From the NCBI GenBank assembly GCA_024277605.1, contig JAJRUU010000040.1, forward strand, positions 1-6,563: a stretch of 6,563 bases of DNA. Reading direction: 5' to 3'. The notes under the pieces were generated by a model. It made no database searches and was not told the origin of the DNA. It saw only the letters and a program-made list of their open reading frames with translations. Made by a program: the position numbers and the translations under genes. Origin of the DNA: a bacterium (GTDB lineage: Bacteria; SZUA-182; SZUA-191; JAJRXT01). How positions within the stretch are numbered: the stretch's first letter is position 1; each line of letters begins with the position of its first letter. This document shows positions 1 to 4,794 of this stretch, one piece after another.

Positions 1-281
1 ATTATGGCTTGAGATTGGGCAATCACCTCATTAACCATTTCAGCGCCCAGTAACTCACCCACCAGGCGGCTGGCCGAACCGGTAACCCCTACCCGGCAGA
101 TATGGTGTTGTTCAACCTGCCCAAGCAACTGCCCCAGCGCCGCATGCACGGTTTTAAGCGGCTGGCCAAAATGCCGATGATACCCGGTGCTGACAATATT
201 GCACTCATCATCCAACAGCGCCAGTTTGACGCTGATGGAACCGACATCTATACTAAGATATAATGTATTGCTAGCGCTCAT
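1..281 (-). CDS. BadF/BadG/BcrA/BcrD-type ATPase (acyl-CoA dehydratase activase), N-terminal part
   Basis: Only the first 93 residues lie in the window; the gene runs off the left edge. The protein begins MSASNTLYLSIDVGSISVKL, and the D-V-G-S-x-S-x-K stretch at residues 12-18 is the phosphate-1 loop of the ASKHA ATPase fold as found in the BadF/BcrA activase family. A second family-like segment, VGVTGSASRLVGELLGA, lies near residues 65-81. Known members use ATP and a [4Fe-4S] cluster to inject an electron into 2-hydroxyacyl-CoA dehydratases or benzoyl-CoA reductases in anaerobes. The cluster cysteines and the partner enzyme lie outside the window, so the substrate cannot be named; fused multi-domain activases also exist. 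The ATG at 279-281 has no strong ribosome site, only a weak GATGAG-like stretch. The gene stands apart from fbp, with its own candidate promoter upstream. Confidence 0.85.
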   Translation of the reverse strand, partial: MSASNTLYLSIDVGSISVKLALLDDECNIVSTGYHRHFGQPLKTVHAALGQLLGQVEQHHICRVGVTGSASRLVGELLGAEMVNEVIAQSQAI

Positions 282-339
282 AATTATTTTAAACTCATCA
301 CAACATCAGGAAGTTTAGTCTTTCTATAATTATCGCACC

Positions 340-367
340 ATACTAGCAAAATTGGTTGTAAAGTCAA
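340..367 (-). promoter_or_regulatory. Candidate sigma-70-type promoter of the activase gene
   Basis: On the minus strand TTGACT (367-362, five of six matches to the -35 consensus) is followed after 16 bases by TAGTAT (345-340, four of six to the -10 consensus). A transcript would start near 333 and leave a leader of about 50 bases. The -10 is mediocre, so this is a plausible assignment only. Confidence 0.35.
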
Positions 368-369
368 GT

Positions 370-398
370 TTGCACTACTATAAAATATAGTTTGGCAA
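370..398. promoter_or_regulatory. Operator-like interrupted dyad upstream of the activase promoter
   Basis: A perfect 6-3-6 palindrome, ACTATA-AAA-TATAGT (377-391), is nested in an outer pair TTGC (370-373) and GCAA (395-398), with three unpaired bases on each side. The 29-bp symmetrical site ends three bases before the candidate -35 of the minus-strand activase gene. That is a usual place for a dimeric transcription factor, most simply an activator. The factor is unknown. Confidence 0.4.
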
Positions 399-590
399 GA
401 GAGCCTCTAATATGCTAAGTTATGTTGGTAGGCTTAAGGATTATATGGGTCTAGGAGTCTGTCGGACTTTGGGGTTCGTTAGCTTAGACAAGTGAGAAAT
501 ATAGCCCATTGGGGAGTGTTCAATATAACTGTGTCAGGCTCCCTACAATAAAGGCTCCCAGCCCATTGGAGAGCGCCGAAAGCCTCTATT
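399..590. other. Non-coding stretch between activase promoter region and miniature element
   Basis: No convincing gene is visible. The stretch contains one copy of a 20-mer that recurs at 6483 (451-470), a near-perfect 14-bp direct repeat AGCCCATTGG(G/A)GAG at 503-516 and 560-573, and a GGCTCCC pair at 537-543 and 553-559. These look like debris of older repeats. No known riboswitch or small RNA was recognised. Confidence 0.4.
451..470 (+). repeat. Dispersed 20-bp repeat, copy 1
   Basis: CTAGGAGTCTGTCGGACTTT is identical to 6483-6502 in the same orientation; flanking bases differ at both sites. The inner AGTC-TGTCG-GACT can pair as a short stem. An exact 20-mer shared within 6.5 kb is far beyond chance, so it belongs to a dispersed family, possibly the end of a transposable element. 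Confidence 0.7.
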
Positions 591-723
591 GATGGTCTCG
601 TAAAAAGTCAGAAAACACAGATTATTGCCATTCCCGTGTAAACGGGAATCCAGTATTTTCCGATAGTTAAAATCAGGATGGATTCCCGCTTTCGCTGGAA
701 TGACGACTTTTTACGAGACCATC
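591..723. mobile_element. MITE-like element 1 (133 bp, perfect 19-bp terminal inverted repeats)
   Basis: The left end GATGGTCTCGTAAAAAGTC (591-609) is the exact reverse complement of the right end (705-723). The core holds two stem-loops: ATTCCCG/CGGGAAT (630-636 and 643-649) and ATTCCCGC/GCTGGAAT (682-689 and 694-701, one mismatch). Flanks TCTATT (585-590) and TTTATT (724-729) agree in five of six bases, consistent with a decayed 6-bp target duplication. There is no coding capacity. Its right end lies 14 bases past the fbp stop, so the 19-bp stem may also influence the 3' end of the fbp transcript. No transposase gene is in the window. Confidence 0.8.
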
Positions 724-737
724 TTTATTGTATCAGC

Positions 738-1745
738 CTATATTTTTCCTTGAACAAATTCCTCGGCCTGGTCTATGTCTTCGCGGCTGCCGATATACAG
801 CGGTACCCGCTGATGCAGACCGGTAGGCGCTATATCCAGGATATTCTGTTCCCCATCGCTGGCCCGGCCGCCGGCCTGCTCCGCCAGAAAAGCCATTGGG
901 GCGGCTTCATAAAGCAGTCTCAGTTTACCCTTGGGTTTATTGGGATCCTTATAATCCCGGGGATACATAAAGATGCCGCCCTTAAGCAGAGTGCGATGAA
1001 AATCGGCCACCAGCGAGCCTATATAACGTAAACTATATGGACGTTTGGTCTTCGGATCGCTTTCCTTCAGGTACTCTACATAGCGCTTGGTATTTTTATG
1101 CCAGTAATTATGATTGCCCTCATTTACGCTATATATTTTACCTCGGGCAGGCATGGTTATGTTGGGATGGGAGAGGATGAATTCCCCAATACTGGGATCC
1201 AGTGTAAAGCCATGAACCCCGTAACCGACACTATAAACCAGCATGGTGCTGGAACCGTATACGATATAACCGGCACAGACTTGCTTCCTTCCGGGCTGCA
1301 ACAGGTCTTCTGCGGTACCGGCGGCAGCTTTAGTGATCTTGCGGTGAATAGAAAAGATGGTGCCGATATTCACGTTAACATCGATATTGGAAGAACCGTC
1401 CAGCGGATCGAATGCCAGGGTATACTCCCCCTCACAGCCAGGTTCAGCCGGGATCGGATCATCCACCTCTTCCGAGGCCATCACACACACATAGCCTGAA
1501 GCCGCCATCTGCTTGCTGATAATGTCATTGGCATATTCATCCAGCTTCTGCACCTCTTCGCCCTGTACATTTACCTCTCCGGTCAGCCCCAGAATCCCAG
1601 CCAATCCGGCTTTGTTAACCTCTCTGGATATGACCTTGGCAACTGCCAGTAAATCATTCAGTGTGCCGGAGAGATCACCAATCTCAGGATGCTTGCGCTG
1701 CGCGGCCACAATGTGCTGGGTAATAGTACTACCGAGTGCTTCCAT
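738..1745 (-). CDS. fbp: Fructose-1,6-bisphosphatase class I
   Basis: Hydrolyses fructose 1,6-bisphosphate to fructose 6-phosphate in the cytoplasm, the committed step of gluconeogenesis (also used in sugar-phosphate cycles). From ATG 1745 the protein has 335 residues, normal for the family. The metal site is intact: SEE near residues 91-93, FDPLDGSSNID near 112-122, and the family signature GKLRLLYEAAPMA near 273-285, whose Glu binds metal. GSLVADFHRTLLKGGIFMYP forms the sugar-phosphate pocket. The N-terminal SGTLNDLLAVAKVIS and the GEYT segment align with AMP-site regions of the animal enzyme, so AMP inhibition is possible but unproven. An ATG six bases further upstream (1751) would place the strong GGAGG one base from the start; the second ATG has a seven-base spacer and is preferred. 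The stop is TAG. It follows the lipoprotein gene by 116-122 bases on the same strand. Confidence 0.97.
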   Translation of the reverse strand: MEALGSTITQHIVAAQRKHPEIGDLSGTLNDLLAVAKVISREVNKAGLAGILGLTGEVNVQGEEVQKLDEYANDIISKQMAASGYVCVMASEEVDDPIPAEPGCEGEYTLAFDPLDGSSNIDVNVNIGTIFSIHRKITKAAAGTAEDLLQPGRKQVCAGYIVYGSSTMLVYSVGYGVHGFTLDPSIGEFILSHPNITMPARGKIYSVNEGNHNYWHKNTKRYVEYLKESDPKTKRPYSLRYIGSLVADFHRTLLKGGIFMYPRDYKDPNKPKGKLRLLYEAAPMAFLAEQAGGRASDGEQNILDIAPTGLHQRVPLYIGSREDIDQAEEFVQGKI

Positions 1746-1752
1746 AATCATT

Positions 1753-1757
1753 CCTCC
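1753..1757 (-). promoter_or_regulatory. Shine-Dalgarno site that decides the fbp start
   Basis: GGAGG (inside AGAAGAGGAGGA on the minus strand) lies seven bases before ATG 1745 but only one base before ATG 1751. Ribosome spacing therefore favours the shorter protein beginning MEALGSTITQ. Confidence 0.7.
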
Positions 1758-1850
1758 TCTTCTGCGTGTGCTTTCAAGATACCCTTTAGTTAGTTAACAG
1801 GTTTATATTCAACGAATAATTTATTTTTTTGCAGTTTATCTATATATGCC

Positions 1851-1865
1851 TGCGCAACTTGCGCA
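1851..1865. promoter_or_regulatory. Perfect 7-1-7 inverted repeat between the lipoprotein gene and fbp
   Basis: TGCGCAA-C-TTGCGCA is a 15-bp perfect dyad, starting three bases after the TAG of the upstream minus-strand gene. The one-base centre cannot form a hairpin loop efficiently, so a protein-binding operator is likelier than a terminator. An A/T-rich segment of about 50 bases follows toward fbp and could hold its promoter, but no clear -35/-10 pair was found. Confidence 0.35.
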
Positions 1866-1867
1866 AT

Positions 1868-2446
1868 CTAAGGCGCCGCCTGCCCGGCTGCTTGCTTTAA
1901 ATGATTGCAGGCTTGGACCTGGGCTGTTTCATACTCAGCTCTACGCATGGTAAAATTTTCAAGGTTATATTTATACATATATCGGGAGCCAAAGGCCCTC
2001 CCTTTAGGTATTATTAAGCCATCTATCTCTTTTTGAATGTTATCCTGCTTACCTTTAAAGTACTTTACCGCTTCAAAATCCACCTCCAACAGACCCAACG
2101 AATCCAGTGGATGTTCCGCCACTTCTACGGTAAGGCTTATTTCCTTGCCACCCTTGCGAGATTCCTCTTCAGGCGAGATTATTTGATACGCCCCAAATAT
2201 AGCTGATGAATGATACGTTCCCGGAGGCGCATCGGAAGAGATGCTAAACTTACAATATATATTAACCAGTGCGTTAAATTTTTCCACCATTACAAAGGAT
2301 TTGTCAGCCAATAGCTCTAACTTAATAAATTTTGTGGTGTTTAATGTCTCCAGCCTGATCTCATAACTCGTTTTTTCAGTATCTTCTGCTGACTCTCCAG
2401 CATCTTCTGATTCTTCCACATCCTCATCGTCTTCCATATCATCCAT
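1868..2446 (-). CDS. Hypothetical protein; probably the C-terminal part of the split lipoprotein
   Basis: 192 residues of unknown function. It opens with a very acidic, low-complexity segment (residues 1-25, almost all Asp/Glu/Ser). A beta-rich region with APPGTYHSSAIFGAYQI near 73-89 follows, reminiscent of Ig-like or beta-sandwich domains, and then a basic helical tail from about 125. It lies in the same reading frame as the upstream lipoprotein ORF, separated only by TAA and one GAG codon. It has no signal peptide and no proper ribosome site (TAAGAG directly abuts the ATG). It is therefore translated by reinitiation, by readthrough, or not at all if the gene is broken. A real coding history is supported by its length and even composition. 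No family was recognised. Stop TAG. Confidence 0.6.
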   Translation of the reverse strand: MDDMEDDEDVEESEDAGESAEDTEKTSYEIRLETLNTTKFIKLELLADKSFVMVEKFNALVNIYCKFSISSDAPPGTYHSSAIFGAYQIISPEEESRKGGKEISLTVEVAEHPLDSLGLLEVDFEAVKYFKGKQDNIQKEIDGLIIPKGRAFGSRYMYKYNLENFTMRRAEYETAQVQACNHLKQAAGQAAP

Positions 2447-2452
2447 CTCTTA
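2447..2452 (-). other. In-frame TAA junction inside the lipoprotein reading frame
   Basis: On the minus strand ...TTT TCG TAA GAG ATG GAT... keeps a single frame from 2893 to 1868 (342 codons including stops). Removing the TAA would give one protein of 341 residues. A CAA or GAA codon is one substitution away. Confidence 0.6.
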
Positions 2453-2893
2453 CGAAAAGCTGGCATACGCCTTAAGGTAACCGTGGATATAAATCACATC
2501 TCCAGGCCGAACAACCACTCGCCCGCCATTTGGTATATTTATCATGAAATGTTCTTGGATTTGTTCCAGAATCTCAATTTCTTTTAATACTTCCACTACT
2601 AAGTGCTTATGCTCTGGAAACTGCCGCACATATTTCAATAATTCTTCTTTTTTCTTGTCCTTGACAAGCAACCCGGCCAATTTAACTTTAGCTTCCTCAA
2701 CGTGTTTGCTATCCGAATAACGTTCGATGAATTGCCAGTAAGAACGTGTATTGTTCTTTGTTTTCACCATATGATACGGTATATCTGAAGGATCACGGTT
2801 GGATATGCCGCCCGTAACTGTTTTACAGGAAAACATCAATGCCACAGCGAAAGACAACAAAACCGCCTGGCGGATATAGCTATTTAATCTCAT
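2450..2893 (-). CDS. Putative lipoprotein with TPR-like helical region (N-terminal part)
   Basis: 147 residues. Residues 1-23 look like a lipoprotein signal: MRLNSYIRQ, a hydrophobic core, then M-F-S-C with Cys23 as the likely lipidated residue. The -3 Met and -2 Phe are atypical for a lipobox. After a short polar linker, SYWQFIERYSDSKHVEEAKV (51-70) and the charged helices to about 112 resemble tetratricopeptide repeats of envelope lipoproteins such as BamD-type proteins. A beta segment, INIPNGGRVVVRPGDVIYIHGYL (118-140), follows and appears cut off by the TAA. The same frame then continues into the next ORF, so this is probably one exported protein split by a nonsense codon. No Shine-Dalgarno sequence precedes ATG 2893. 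Before the miniature element inserted, it lay about 25 bases behind the FmdE-like gene. Confidence 0.7.
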   Translation of the reverse strand: MRLNSYIRQAVLLSFAVALMFSCKTVTGGISNRDPSDIPYHMVKTKNNTRSYWQFIERYSDSKHVEEAKVKLAGLLVKDKKKEELLKYVRQFPEHKHLVVEVLKEIEILEQIQEHFMINIPNGGRVVVRPGDVIYIHGYLKAYASFS

Positions 2894-2902
2894 TTGTATT
2901 TA

Positions 2903-2928
2903 TCAAAAAGTGGTTAAACTACTTTTGA
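2903..2928. promoter_or_regulatory. Imperfect dyad just upstream of the lipoprotein start
   Basis: TCAAAAAGT (2903-2911) pairs with ACTTTTGA (2921-2928, one bulged A), enclosing a GGTT-A-AAC-like inner symmetry. Its right arm contains the left copy of the ACTTTT target duplication, so the dyad partly predates the insertion. Read on the minus strand it ends in ACTTTTT and could act as a weak terminator behind the FmdE-like gene or as an operator. Confidence 0.35.
2921..2926. repeat. Target-site duplication, left copy
   Basis: ACTTTT immediately before the element end at 2927; the identical hexamer follows the other end at 3059-3064. Confidence 0.7.
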
Positions 2929-3058
2929 TGGTTTCGAAAAAAGTCCCCACATGTCACCCTGAACGAAGTGAAGGGTCTCGTATTATACTGAAAAACTAGA
3001 TTCTTCGCTTCGCTCAGAATGACAAAACGACGGTTTTCAGACTTTTTACGACTCCATC
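2927..3058. mobile_element. MITE-like element 2 (132 bp, 19-bp imperfect terminal inverted repeats, 6-bp target duplication)
   Basis: The left end GATGGTTTCGAAAAAAGTC (2927-2945) and the reverse complement of the right end (3040-3058, GATGGAGTCGTAAAAAGTC) each match the ends of element 1 in 17 of 19 positions. The core is different: stems ACCCT/AGGGT (2956-2960, 2972-2976) around CGAAGTGA, and ATTCT/AGAAT (3000-3004, 3016-3020) around CGCTTCGCT. Perfect ACTTTT direct repeats flank the element. There is no coding capacity. The right end supplies the last two bases of the TGA stop of the FmdE-like gene. Confidence 0.85.
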
Positions 3059-3470
3059 ACTTTTCCGTTACATCAAATATATCTTCTTCGCTCAAACTTT
3101 GTAGATATTTCAGCCCCTGTTGCTGAAATTCTTCTGTTGCAAATTGCTTATTTAAGCTATTTACCTTTTCCCGCACCTGGGATTTCACTGTAAGCTGTAT
3201 GCTCTGCGCTCCATCAGCAAGGCATATACCACACCCCTCATCCAGCAGTACCGGCGTAAGCTGCGTTTCTGACGCAAATACCGTACCGGCGCCATCACGA
3301 ATACACTTGCTTTTTCCCTGCACGGCAGCCTGCTTTACGGCAATATTGCTCTTAGACGCCAGTGTAAGCGCCGCGATAGTTCCCTTTACCCCATAATACA
3401 AACTGGGGCACTTATGCCCATGCCGTTTGGCTGCTGCATTAAATAATTTCTCAAAATCCAATTCCGCCAT
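3057..3470 (-). CDS. FmdE-family protein (formylmethanofuran dehydrogenase subunit E-like), stand-alone
   Basis: 137 residues from ATG 3470. FEKLFNAAAKRHGHKCPSLYYGV (6-28) matches the family motif H-G-H-x-C-P-x-L-x-x-G, and KSKCIRDGAGTVFASE (53-68) corresponds to the second conserved C-x2-D block. A CGIC pair sits at 80-83. His19, Cys21, Cys56 and perhaps the CGIC cysteines are the likely metal ligands. FmdE-domain proteins are widespread in anaerobes outside methanogens, where their function is mostly unknown; no other formylmethanofuran genes are present, so methanofuran chemistry should not be assumed. A longer frame to ATG 3572 overlaps the CstA-like remnant and lacks family sequence. GGGAG five bases before 3470 and a good -10 at 3497-3492 support the short start. 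Its stop was remodelled by element 2. Confidence 0.8.
   Translation of the reverse strand: MAELDFEKLFNAAAKRHGHKCPSLYYGVKGTIAALTLASKSNIAVKQAAVQGKSKCIRDGAGTVFASETQLTPVLLDEGCGICLADGAQSIQLTVKSQVREKVNSLNKQFATEEFQQQGLKYLQSLSEEDIFDVTEK
3059..3064. repeat. Target-site duplication, right copy
   Basis: ACTTTT directly after element 2, inside the last codons (GAA AAG T) of the FmdE-like gene on the minus strand. Confidence 0.7.
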
Positions 3471-3475
3471 TAAAT

Positions 3476-3480
3476 CTCCC
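3476..3480 (-). promoter_or_regulatory. Shine-Dalgarno site of the FmdE-like gene
   Basis: GGGAG on the minus strand, five bases before ATG 3470; it selects this start over the in-frame ATG at 3572. Confidence 0.6.
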
Positions 3481-3491
3481 AGGTTGATAGA

Positions 3492-3500
3492 ATTATAACA
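3492..3500 (-). promoter_or_regulatory. Extended -10 promoter of the FmdE-like gene
   Basis: TGTTATAAT on the minus strand is a perfect TGnTATAAT extended -10. No good -35 sits at the right distance (TTGATA at 3514-3509 is too close), as is usual for extended -10 promoters. Transcription would begin near 3485, about 15 bases before the start codon. Confidence 0.5.
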
Positions 3501-3517
3501 TAAGCCTTTATCAATTG

Positions 3518-3682
3518 CTAATACGTTTGGACACTGGCTTTTTCCCCCGGTAAAAGCAGGTACAGGCCCCATACACCAGCCACAAAGCCAGGATGAGTAT
3601 AGCGCTGCAAGCGGGTAGCCGTATCAATTGAGGTCAGCGCAAAGCTGATTAAAGCGAATAAGGCGATAACAATAGAACTCAA
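3518..3682 (-). pseudogene. CstA-like fragment (54-codon frame)
   Basis: A 54-residue frame from TTG 3682 to TAG 3518 encodes one hydrophobic helix followed by FALTSIDTATRLQRY (residues 14-28). This resembles the L-T-T-L-D-T-A-T-R-x-x-R-Y signature in the C-terminal half of the carbon-starvation peptide/pyruvate permease CstA, normally 500-700 residues long. After the motif a second hydrophobic stretch, FVAGVWGLYLLLPG, is followed at once by the stop. The frame upstream closes at a TAA (3700-3698) without CstA-like sequence. AAGGAG six bases before the TTG is a good ribosome site, so a surviving small membrane protein is an alternative to a decayed remnant. It ends 47 bases before the FmdE-like start. 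The CstA assignment rests on one motif recalled from the family. Confidence 0.5.
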
Positions 3683-3743
3683 AACTTGCTCCTTGACTTA
3701 ATGCAGGATATAATATAATTTTCCAGTTGCAACTGCACAAATA

Positions 3744-3801
3744 TGGTAGTAGCAGGCTTTAGCCCGCGGCTTGATACGCAAGCTGAAGCTTGCGGCTACC
3801 A
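3744..3801. repeat. Palindromic intergenic repeat (58 bp)
   Basis: Outer ends TGGTAG (3744-3749) and CTACCA (3796-3801) are inverted repeats. Inside are two hairpins: GGCT-TT-AGCC (3755-3764) and CGCAAGCT-GA-AGCTTGCG (3777-3794). The twin-hairpin design resembles REP/BIME-type repeats. It lies between the divergent minus-strand and plus-strand halves of the window. Confidence 0.65.
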
Positions 3802-3831
3802 ATAAGTGTATGTGCCGTTTCAAAGAGAAAA

Positions 3832-3840
3832 TGATATAAC
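3832..3840 (+). promoter_or_regulatory. Candidate extended -10 promoter of bioF
   Basis: TGATATAAC is a TGnTATAAC extended -10, 60 bases before ATG 3901. No clear -35 precedes it. Confidence 0.4.
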
Positions 3841-3900
3841 ACCTACGGTACTAAAGAAACTTAGCAAAATATCTTATCCAGCGCAAGGAAAATTCTATAT

Positions 3901-4776
3901 ATGCCCGATCAAGCATTTCTCCAATATATATCAGACCAGTTGCTTATGTTAAAGCAAAGCGGTCTCTATAGGGATCCCAAAGTTATAGACAGCCCCACTG
4001 ACAGCCGGGTTATTATTGATGAAAAATCATATTTAGCTTTCTGCTCCAACAATTACCTGGGGCTGGCAAATGACGAGCGGCTTAAAGATGCCGCCGTTTC
4101 AGCTATCCAAAAATATGGCTGGGGCAGTGGAGCGTCGCGCTTGGTATGCGGCAGTTTAAGACCGCATCAAGTATTGGAGCAAACATTAGCCCGCTTCAAA
4201 GCGACCCAGGCTTCTATTGTATTTCCCAGCGGTTATATGGCCAACCTGGGAGTAATCAGCGCCTTAGTGGGTCAACAGGATACGGTAATCATCGACCGCC
4301 TTTGTCATGCCAGTATAGTTGATGGCTGTCGTTTGAGTCAGGCAAAACTTCAGGTATACCCCCACTGTGACCTCGATGCCCTGGAAGGCATCTTAAAACG
4401 TAGCCCAAAATACGCCAGGCGATTGATTATAACTGACAGCATCTTCAGTATGGATGGAGACTTGGCGCCGTTACCCGGACTGGTAAAACTGGCACGTCAA
4501 TATGGAGCGATCATCATGGTAGATGAGGCACATGCAACCGGTGTCTTGGGGCAGCATGGGCGGGGGGCGGTAGAGCATTTCGGTTTGGAAGATGAGTTGG
4601 ATATAGTCATGGGTACATTGAGCAAAGCGGTAGGCAGCCTGGGGGGCTTTGTCGCCGGTAGCCACGAGGTAATAGATTTCCTGCGCCAGCGGGCGCGCAG
4701 CTTTATTTATACCACCGCCCTGCCACCGGCAGCCTGTGCCGCCTCGATTGCGGGTTTAAAAATCATTGCCGACTAA
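3901..4776 (+). CDS. bioF: 8-amino-7-oxononanoate synthase, N-terminal 291 residues (frame cut by TAA)
   Basis: Alpha-oxoamine synthase of the fold-type I PLP family. BioF condenses pimeloyl-CoA or pimeloyl-ACP with L-alanine to 8-amino-7-oxononanoate in biotin synthesis. Visible landmarks: SNNYLGL (49-55), GWGSGASRLVCGSLRPHQVLE (73-93), FPSGYMANLGVISALVG (108-124), the CHAS histidine (136), TDSIFSMDGD (178-187), DEAHATGVLG (208-217) with the PLP-pairing Asp208, and TLSKAVGSLGGF (239-250) with the PLP lysine at 242. The frame stops at 4774-4776 just where the C-terminal domain begins, and the same frame resumes immediately with that domain. The related KBL (2-amino-3-ketobutyrate CoA ligase) is the main alternative identity. 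AAGGA at 3885-3889 is an 11-base-spaced ribosome site. No other biotin genes are in the window. Confidence 0.85.
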   Translation: MPDQAFLQYISDQLLMLKQSGLYRDPKVIDSPTDSRVIIDEKSYLAFCSNNYLGLANDERLKDAAVSAIQKYGWGSGASRLVCGSLRPHQVLEQTLARFKATQASIVFPSGYMANLGVISALVGQQDTVIIDRLCHASIVDGCRLSQAKLQVYPHCDLDALEGILKRSPKYARRLIITDSIFSMDGDLAPLPGLVKLARQYGAIIMVDEAHATGVLGQHGRGAVEHFGLEDELDIVMGTLSKAVGSLGGFVAGSHEVIDFLRQRARSFIYTTALPPAACAASIAGLKIIAD

Positions 4777-4794
4777 CCTGAGCTAAGTGGAAAA

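Noticed and set aside
412..495. Small plus-strand open frame of 27 codons containing the 20-mer repeat
   Set aside because: No ribosome site, no recognisable features, and the repeat content explains its sequence.
503..573. The AGCCCATTGG direct repeat pair as a CRISPR or iteron array
   Set aside because: Only two imperfect 14-bp copies, no further units, no cas or replication genes.
282..590. Riboswitch or structured small RNA in the long non-coding gap
   Set aside because: No known aptamer consensus was recognised and no gene is positioned downstream on the plus strand to be controlled.
678..1031. Plus-strand open frame of 117 codons
   Set aside because: It starts inside miniature element 1 and runs antisense to the conserved fbp gene; no ribosome site and no recognisable protein features.
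1098..1797. Plus-strand open frames antisense to fbp (1098-1499 and 1513-1797)
   Set aside because: They are complements of a highly conserved enzyme gene; their composition is explained by fbp codons.
3199..3396. Plus-strand open frame antisense to the FmdE-like gene
   Set aside because: The opposite strand has a clear family match; no ribosome site or motif here.
3471..3572. N-terminal extension of the FmdE-like protein to ATG 3572
   Set aside because: It would overlap the CstA-like frame, start upstream of a good extended -10, and lacks family similarity; the ribosome site supports ATG 3470.
3059..3572. Formylmethanofuran dehydrogenase operon (methanogenesis or C1 pathway)
   Set aside because: Only an FmdE-domain protein is present; this domain is common outside that pathway and no partner subunits are seen.
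4471..4665. Minus-strand open frame inside bioF
   Set aside because: Antisense shadow of the PLP-binding region of BioF.
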